NCBI RefSeq assembly: GCF_002128405.1 | Contig: NZ_NETJ01000003.1 | Span: 1-64,000 of the forward strand | Length of the DNA stretch: 64,000 nt | Reading direction: 5' to 3' | Source of the DNA: Gottfriedia solisilvae | Lineage (GTDB): Bacteria; Bacillota; Bacilli; Bacillales; Bacillaceae_G | Shown: one piece after another, positions 59,650-64,000 of the stretch | Layout: each line of letters starts with the position of its first letter | Numbering within the stretch: position 1 is the stretch's first letter | Made by a program: the position numbers and the translations under genes | The notes under the pieces: model-generated | Told to the model about the DNA's origin: nothing | Seen by the model: the letters and a program-made list of their open reading frames with translations, nothing else | The model's database searches: none

Positions 59650-61311
59650 ATGAACTTTTATGAAGAAGATCTTCATTTACATGAGCTATTAAAAAAACAT
59701 TTAGATAAAGAGTTTTTTAACTGGGCAAATAATGAATTGATTGAATTCGGGAGACTATGTGCAAATGAATTTGATAAACGAGCAATTCACACAGACCGCG
59801 AAGGGCAGCCTCGTTTGATTAAATATGATGCATACGGAAATGATATTTCTCATGTATGGGTAAATGAAGGTTATAAACAAACGGTTAAAGATACTTATTA
59901 TAAAGGAATTGTAGGTTATCTTCACAAACCGATACCTGAATTAGGGATAAAAGGAAATTATATTTACTCATATGCACAAGGTTACTTATTATCGCAAACT
60001 GAAGTAGGGTTCTATTGTCCTGTGACATTATCAATGGCTGCAGCATTTTTAGTAGAACGATATGCAGATGAAGCCTTGAAGGAAAAATACTTACCACATT
60101 TACTATCAACTGGCGAGACAGAATTATTCGAGGGAGCAACTTTTTTAACCGAGCGACAAGGTGGTTCTGATGTAGGTGCAAACGTTGTAAAGGCGATAAA
60201 GGAAGATGAACATTATCGAATTTACGGAGAAAAATATTTTGCTAGTAATGCAGGGCAATGTGGAGTAACAACGATCCTTGCGAGAATTGAAGGTGCACCT
60301 TCTGGGAGTAAAGGTTTAAGTTTATTTTTAGTACCTTGGAAAAACGAGGATGGTAAAAATAATGGATTAACCATTCGTCGTTTAAAAGATAAATTAGGTG
60401 TGAGAGCGGTACCTTCTGGTGAGGTAGAATTTGATGGGGCAAAAGCCTTTTTAATTGGAGATGCCAGTAGGGGCTTTTATTATATGATGGAAGCATTAAA
60501 TTTATCTAGAATCTGCAATGCTGTAGCATCCGTTGGCATCATGAGAAGAGCTTATACTGAAGCAAAACAATATGCAGAAAATCGACCTGCGTTTGGACAG
60601 CTGTTAACAAATTATCCAATGATTCAAGAAACCTTATCGAAGCTTGCAACGATCCAAGAAGTACAAACAAGTGCAGTTTTTGATTTAATTGCTTTATACG
60701 ATCGTGTCATTGGTAAAGAAAATGGAACAAATGAAGAACAAGCCTTAGTTCGATTGCTAATTGCAATTTTAAAAATGCGTACAGCTGAAGAAGCAATTCA
60801 TTTTTCTCATGAAGCAATTGAAATGCACGGAGGAAATGGATACATTGAAGACTTTGTTACACCACGTTTATTAAGAGATGCTCAAGTATTGACCGTTTGG
60901 GAAGGCTCTGCCAATATTTTAGGCTTAGAGGTTCTTCGATTACTTAAGAAAAATGTTTTTCCAACCTTTATATCATTTATTGAATCAAAATTAGTAGACA
61001 CATCGGAATCTTTAGCAGATGAAAAAGAGTTAGTAATTCAGAAACTAAATGACTTAAAAGAAGTAGTAAATTATGCTTTAACAATAGATCTGAATACGCA
61101 AACTTTTTATGCCAAAAAAATTGCGAACAAAATGGCTGATTTACTAGAATCAGCGATCGCAATTGGGGATGCAAATAGAAATACTCGTAAAGTGTATATT
61201 GCAAAGGTGATTGTTCAAGAACGTTATCAAAGAGATAAATTGATCATAGAGCCATTTACTTTAAAATATTATAATGAAATCGTAAATAGCAAAATGACTA
61301 TTAAGAAATAA
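59650..61311 (+). CDS. Acyl-CoA dehydrogenase family protein, AidB-like
   Basis: 553 aa, longer than the usual 380-aa enzymes because of an added N-terminal region (about 1-90, DAYGNDISHVWVNEGYKQT) and C-terminal helical domain. Motifs: FLTERQGGSDVGAN (about 160-173), YGEKYFASNAGQC, GIMRRAYTEAKQYAENRPAFGQ and VWEGSANILGLEVLR. These are AidB-type FAD proteins. Whether it oxidises acyl-CoA is not clear. The ATG follows GAGATAGAGGTG within the merR end. Confidence 0.87.
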   Translation: MNFYEEDLHLHELLKKHLDKEFFNWANNELIEFGRLCANEFDKRAIHTDREGQPRLIKYDAYGNDISHVWVNEGYKQTVKDTYYKGIVGYLHKPIPELGIKGNYIYSYAQGYLLSQTEVGFYCPVTLSMAAAFLVERYADEALKEKYLPHLLSTGETELFEGATFLTERQGGSDVGANVVKAIKEDEHYRIYGEKYFASNAGQCGVTTILARIEGAPSGSKGLSLFLVPWKNEDGKNNGLTIRRLKDKLGVRAVPSGEVEFDGAKAFLIGDASRGFYYMMEALNLSRICNAVASVGIMRRAYTEAKQYAENRPAFGQLLTNYPMIQETLSKLATIQEVQTSAVFDLIALYDRVIGKENGTNEEQALVRLLIAILKMRTAEEAIHFSHEAIEMHGGNGYIEDFVTPRLLRDAQVLTVWEGSANILGLEVLRLLKKNVFPTFISFIESKLVDTSESLADEKELVIQKLNDLKEVVNYALTIDLNTQTFYAKKIANKMADLLESAIAIGDANRNTRKVYIAKVIVQERYQRDKLIIEPFTLKYYNEIVNSKMTIKK

Positions 61312-61327
61312 GTATTTGAAAGAATAC

Positions 61328-61372
61328 GAAAACAGAAAACCCAACATAGCGGTCTCCTGTTTTTTTCGTTGC
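61328..61372 (+). terminator. Weak terminator after the acyl-CoA dehydrogenase
   Basis: AAACAG / CTGTTT arms with imperfect middle, then T7. Confidence 0.5.
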
Positions 61373-61485
61373 ATAGAAAAGGACTTGTAAAAGAGTTGTA
61401 ATATGAATGTTGTCTAATTGGCATGACAACGTTACATTCCTAAGTTAACATGTATAAGTATATGTCAAGACTTAGGGAGAAGAAG

Positions 61486-62658
61486 ATGAAACGAATTGTG
61501 AATAATTTTGCACTAGTAGCAATTGCAAGTAGTTTGTCATTTGCTTTACTGCCTAATGGTGCATTTGCTTCAAGTAATAAAAGTACAGAGATTAATAGAA
61601 TTCAAGATAAAAGGATAAAAGTTCAAGAACAAACTCAAAAAGTGAAAAATGAGATTGAACAATTAAGGAATAAACAAGAAGTTTTAGTAAACTCTTTAGA
61701 TTCTATCAATACTTCCATTGAACATGCCAAAGAAGTGATGAGAGAAAAAGAAATAGAATTAGTAAAAGGTAAAAAAGAAATTGCGATTATGCAAGATGAA
61801 ATCATGAATCTTCAAAATCGTTTAGATCAACGTCAAGTCATTATAGACGATCGGTTGAGAACACTTCAAAAATCGGGTGGAAATAAGAAGTACTTAGATA
61901 TCTTATTTGGTGCATCTAATATTGGAGAGTTATTTCAAGGTATCAATACAATAGCGAAATTTATGGATTCAGATCAACATATTTTAGTTGACCAACAAAA
62001 TGATTTGAAAAAAGTTGAACAAAAAGAAAAAGATTTATATATTTCGCAAACTAAACTAGAGAACGATAAAGAAATGCTTCAAAATCTAAATCGTACACTT
62101 ATGAATCAAGAAATTCAAATGAAGGCTATACTAGAAAAGCTGAAATCTGAGATACATGAAAAAGAACATGATGTACTAAGTTTAGAAGAACAAGAAGAGC
62201 TTTTAGCAGAACAAGAAAAAGCAATAAAATCTGCTTCGAAAAATTCTCATTCAAGTGGTGAATTTATGCGACCTGCAGATGGGTATGTATCTTCTGGTTT
62301 CGGATACCGTTCATTTGATAACGAAGAACACTCAGGAGTCGATATTGTCAAAAAAGGCAATGTGCCAATCGTCTCAGTAGCAGATGGAGTGGTGATACGT
62401 GCATACAAATCATCTAGTTATGGAAATGTTGTATTTATTACACATAATATTGATGGAAAAGTATTTACTTCTGTATATGCCCACATGAGTAGTTTTAAAG
62501 TGTCATCTGGTCAAAGTATTTCTAAAGGCCAAGCAATTGGAACAATGGGGAACACAGGTAAATCATTTGGTCAGCATCTACACTTTGAATTACATGAAGG
62601 ACAATGGAATCAGGCGAAATCAAATGCAGTTGATCCAGCAAAATACATTCATTTTTAA
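61486..62658 (+). CDS. Secreted coiled-coil M23 endopeptidase
   Basis: 390 aa. Signal peptide (1-30, VAIASSLSFALLPNGAFASS), a long coiled coil (about 35-245, RIQDKRIKVQEQTQKVKNEIEQ) as in EnvC/PcsB-type proteins, and a LytM/M23 domain (about 262-390): GFGYRSFDNEEHSGVDI (His and Asp ligands), VYAHMS and QHLHFELHEG (HxH). Substrate is peptidoglycan cross-links. The ATG at 61486 is 6 bases after GGGAGAAG. Confidence 0.92.
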   Translation: MKRIVNNFALVAIASSLSFALLPNGAFASSNKSTEINRIQDKRIKVQEQTQKVKNEIEQLRNKQEVLVNSLDSINTSIEHAKEVMREKEIELVKGKKEIAIMQDEIMNLQNRLDQRQVIIDDRLRTLQKSGGNKKYLDILFGASNIGELFQGINTIAKFMDSDQHILVDQQNDLKKVEQKEKDLYISQTKLENDKEMLQNLNRTLMNQEIQMKAILEKLKSEIHEKEHDVLSLEEQEELLAEQEKAIKSASKNSHSSGEFMRPADGYVSSGFGYRSFDNEEHSGVDIVKKGNVPIVSVADGVVIRAYKSSSYGNVVFITHNIDGKVFTSVYAHMSSFKVSSGQSISKGQAIGTMGNTGKSFGQHLHFELHEGQWNQAKSNAVDPAKYIHF

Positions 62659-62698
62659 AGCAATCAATTCATTTAATATTTAAATAAATTTTTTTATG

Positions 62699-62728
62699 AA
62701 AAAGGCATCCAATATGGATGCCTTTTTA
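62699..62728 (+). terminator. Terminator between the M23 gene and the Met-rich membrane gene
   Basis: Stem AAAAAGGCATCC / GGATGCCTTTTT; T on both strands. Confidence 0.88.
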
Positions 62729-62731
62729 CAC

Positions 62732-63280
62732 TTATTGAGAGTGTTGATTATGAATATCACTTGAAATGAAATTACTTTCATCATGTGAAAAGGAATAGTA
62801 AACAGTAAAAATAATCAACAGGCTAGAAATAAAAATAGCTGGAAAGAATGAGGATAAAAGCTTTGGGAATTGATCGCTTAAGAACATGATTGAACAAAAA
62901 ATAGAAGTACATGTGACAAGTAATAAACAAATTAACAATAGTGTTTTTGCTTCTGTTATTGAAAGCATTGAGACCATCATACTCCCCATCATACCCGACA
63001 TCATCCCTGTAAATATTCCTTCTAACAATGCAAGAAAGTTAAGTCGCAGTCCAATAAATAAACCAATTGAAGCAGAAAGCCCCATTGAAAGTAAAAGTGA
63101 ATAGAAAAATTGTTGAGGCATCGTGAGAGTAATCAATACGCCAATGGATAACCCAGTTGTCATACTAATTATCATCGTAAACATCATTTGATTCATTCGA
63201 TCATCCTTAGTTGGACGATTATAAATAGATAGAAAGGATATGAGAACTGATACGCATATGCAGATCCAACCCGTCAACAT
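62732..63280 (-). CDS. Met-rich membrane protein divergent from csoR-copA
   Basis: 182 aa with about six helices and no other domain. Met clusters MNQMMFTMIISM and GMMSGMMGSMMVSM (about 28-39, 91-104) lie in or near helices, and the tail SHDESNFISSDIHNQHSQ holds His. Met and His are copper(I) ligands, so copper transport or binding is a reasonable guess from its place opposite csoR. GGGGGTATTATGT precedes the ATG. The family is not recognised. Confidence 0.7.
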   Translation of the reverse strand: MLTGWICICVSVLISFLSIYNRPTKDDRMNQMMFTMIISMTTGLSIGVLITLTMPQQFFYSLLLSMGLSASIGLFIGLRLNFLALLEGIFTGMMSGMMGSMMVSMLSITEAKTLLLICLLLVTCTSIFCSIMFLSDQFPKLLSSFFPAIFISSLLIIFTVYYSFSHDESNFISSDIHNQHSQ

Positions 63281-63359
63281 ACATAATACCCCCTAATTAG
63301 TCGCTTTGTATCATCATATGGACAACTAAAAATAAATAGAATAAAAAAATTGACACCTA

Positions 63360-63378
63360 TACCCCCTATGAGTATATA
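63360..63378. promoter_or_regulatory. CsoR operator
   Basis: ATACCCCCTATGAGTATAT: pseudo-palindrome ATAC/GTAT around a C-rich centre, overlapping the csoR promoter (TATAAT at 63374-63379), the usual form of CsoR sites in bacilli. It is 80 bp from the divergent Met-rich gene. Confidence 0.65.
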
Positions 63379-63397
63379 ATATGAGTGAGGTGATAAA

Positions 63398-63697
63398 ATG
63401 GAAAATTGTCATGACGATTCTATGGTGCCTAGAAGTGAAGAGGAAATTGAAAATTTAATGAAACGTCTTCGCAGAATCGAAGGTCAAGTACGTGGTATTC
63501 AAAAAATGGTCGAGGAAGACCGTTATTGTATAGATATATTAACTCAAATAATGGCGATCGAAGCTGCAATGAAAAAAGTAAGCTTTTCATTAATTGAGAG
63601 ACATGCTAATCATTGTATGGTAAAAGCAGTGAAAGAAAACAATGGAGAAGCATCCGTAACTGAATTAATGGAGGTTATTAAACGCTACGTAAAATAA
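63398..63697 (+). CDS. csoR: Copper-sensing repressor CsoR
   Basis: 99 aa all-helical repressor. RLRRIEGQVRGIQKMVEEDRYCIDILTQI (split; first Cys about residue 45) and RHANHCM (His about 70, Cys about 74) give the C-H-C copper(I) site. GAGTGAGGTGATAAA precedes the ATG. Copper binding releases the operator and induces copA, 15 bp downstream. Confidence 0.94.
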   Translation: MENCHDDSMVPRSEEEIENLMKRLRRIEGQVRGIQKMVEEDRYCIDILTQIMAIEAAMKKVSFSLIERHANHCMVKAVKENNGEASVTELMEVIKRYVK

Positions 63698-63712
63698 AGG
63701 GGTCTGATATAT

Positions 63713-64000
63713 ATGAGTGAAACAAGGCAGTTAACACTCGGTATTGAAGGAATGACCTGTGCTGCATGTGCAACCAGAATCGAAAAAAGTTTAAACCGAA
63801 TGGATGGCGTTGAAGCAAACGTAAATCTTGCTTTAGAAAGAGCCACTATTATGTACGATCAGAAGTATCAAACTACGGATATAATAGATAAAATTCATAA
63901 CATCGGCTACGAGGTTGCTCTTGAACATGCAACACTTGATATTGAAGGTATGACATGTGCTGCATGTTCTGCACGAATTGAAAAGGTAATCGGAAAAATG
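63713..64000 (+). CDS. copA: Copper-exporting P-type ATPase CopA (N-terminus, runs off the window)
   Basis: First 96 codons. Two heavy-metal-binding domains are seen: GIEGMTCAACATRIEK (10-25) and DIEGMTCAACSARIEK (about 77-92), each with MxCxxC. AAAGGGGTCTG precedes the ATG. It is co-transcribed with csoR. Confidence 0.94.
   Translation, partial: MSETRQLTLGIEGMTCAACATRIEKSLNRMDGVEANVNLALERATIMYDQKYQTTDIIDKIHNIGYEVALEHATLDIEGMTCAACSARIEKVIGKM

Overview
The window reads as a stretch of chromosome from a low-GC, endospore-forming member of the Bacillaceae. The evidence is the 23S end, 5S and 16-tRNA cluster in the same order as trnD of Bacillus subtilis, the following order queG-yhbB-trmL-prkA-yhbH (as in B. 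subtilis), AGGAGG-type ribosome binding sites, and families typical of the group (camelysin/TasA, SipW, M4 neutral protease, DUF4183, BirA-regulated biotin genes, CsoR-CopA). Genus cannot be fixed from the sequence alone.

Layout. 1-2.0 kb: 23S 3' end, 5S and sixteen tRNAs. 2.4-10 kb: queG, yhbB-like amidase, trmL, a 31-codon membrane peptide, prkA, an aldo/keto reductase and yhbH. 10-24 kb: a potassium/c-di-AMP block. Four ydaO-type (c-di-AMP) riboswitches, two on each strand, precede a CBS-domain gene, an MpsC/DUF2294 gene, kdpFABC plus an unusual double KdpD, and ktrAB. The same block holds a decayed ktrC-like gene, an ArsB/NhaD-type antiporter and a receiver-domain remnant. 24-28 kb: SDR/MerR, two tandem flavin quinone reductases with a MarR regulator, and a cupin gene. 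Two identical-length copies of the 3' end of yhbH, each behind an 85-bp repeat, lie here.

29-39 kb: a secretion/biofilm block with an M4 neutral protease, a TapA/DUF4047-like gene, sipW, calY/tasA, an HTH-TPR regulator of the NprR/PlcR kind and a 1353-aa subtilase carrying a dockerin-like end. The protease, the tapA-like operon and the subtilase share an exact 13-bp motif at a similar distance before their starts. 39-45 kb: HxlR/FMN reductase, PepSY-TM/FixH, MarR/GNAT/YczE. 45.5-49.3 kb: bioA divergent from bioY-bioD-bioB around a BirA operator. 49-54.7 kb: hydrolase, polysaccharide deacetylase, ECF sigma/anti-sigma pair and a second copy of the ArsB/NhaD transporter. 54.9-61.3 kb: small Zn-ribbon protein, two convergent DUF4183 genes, AdaA and a PEP mutase-like enzyme, SRPBCC protein, MerR and an AidB-like acyl-CoA dehydrogenase. 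61.4-64 kb: a coiled-coil M23 endopeptidase, then a Met-rich membrane protein divergent from csoR-copA (copA runs off the window).

The most coherent system is the 10-24 kb block: c-di-AMP should shut both high-affinity potassium uptake systems at the RNA level and, through the same RNA type, two orphan genes of unknown role. The kdp leader also holds a second, unexplained structured element ending in a terminator. No sequence search was possible, so family names rest on motifs read by eye.
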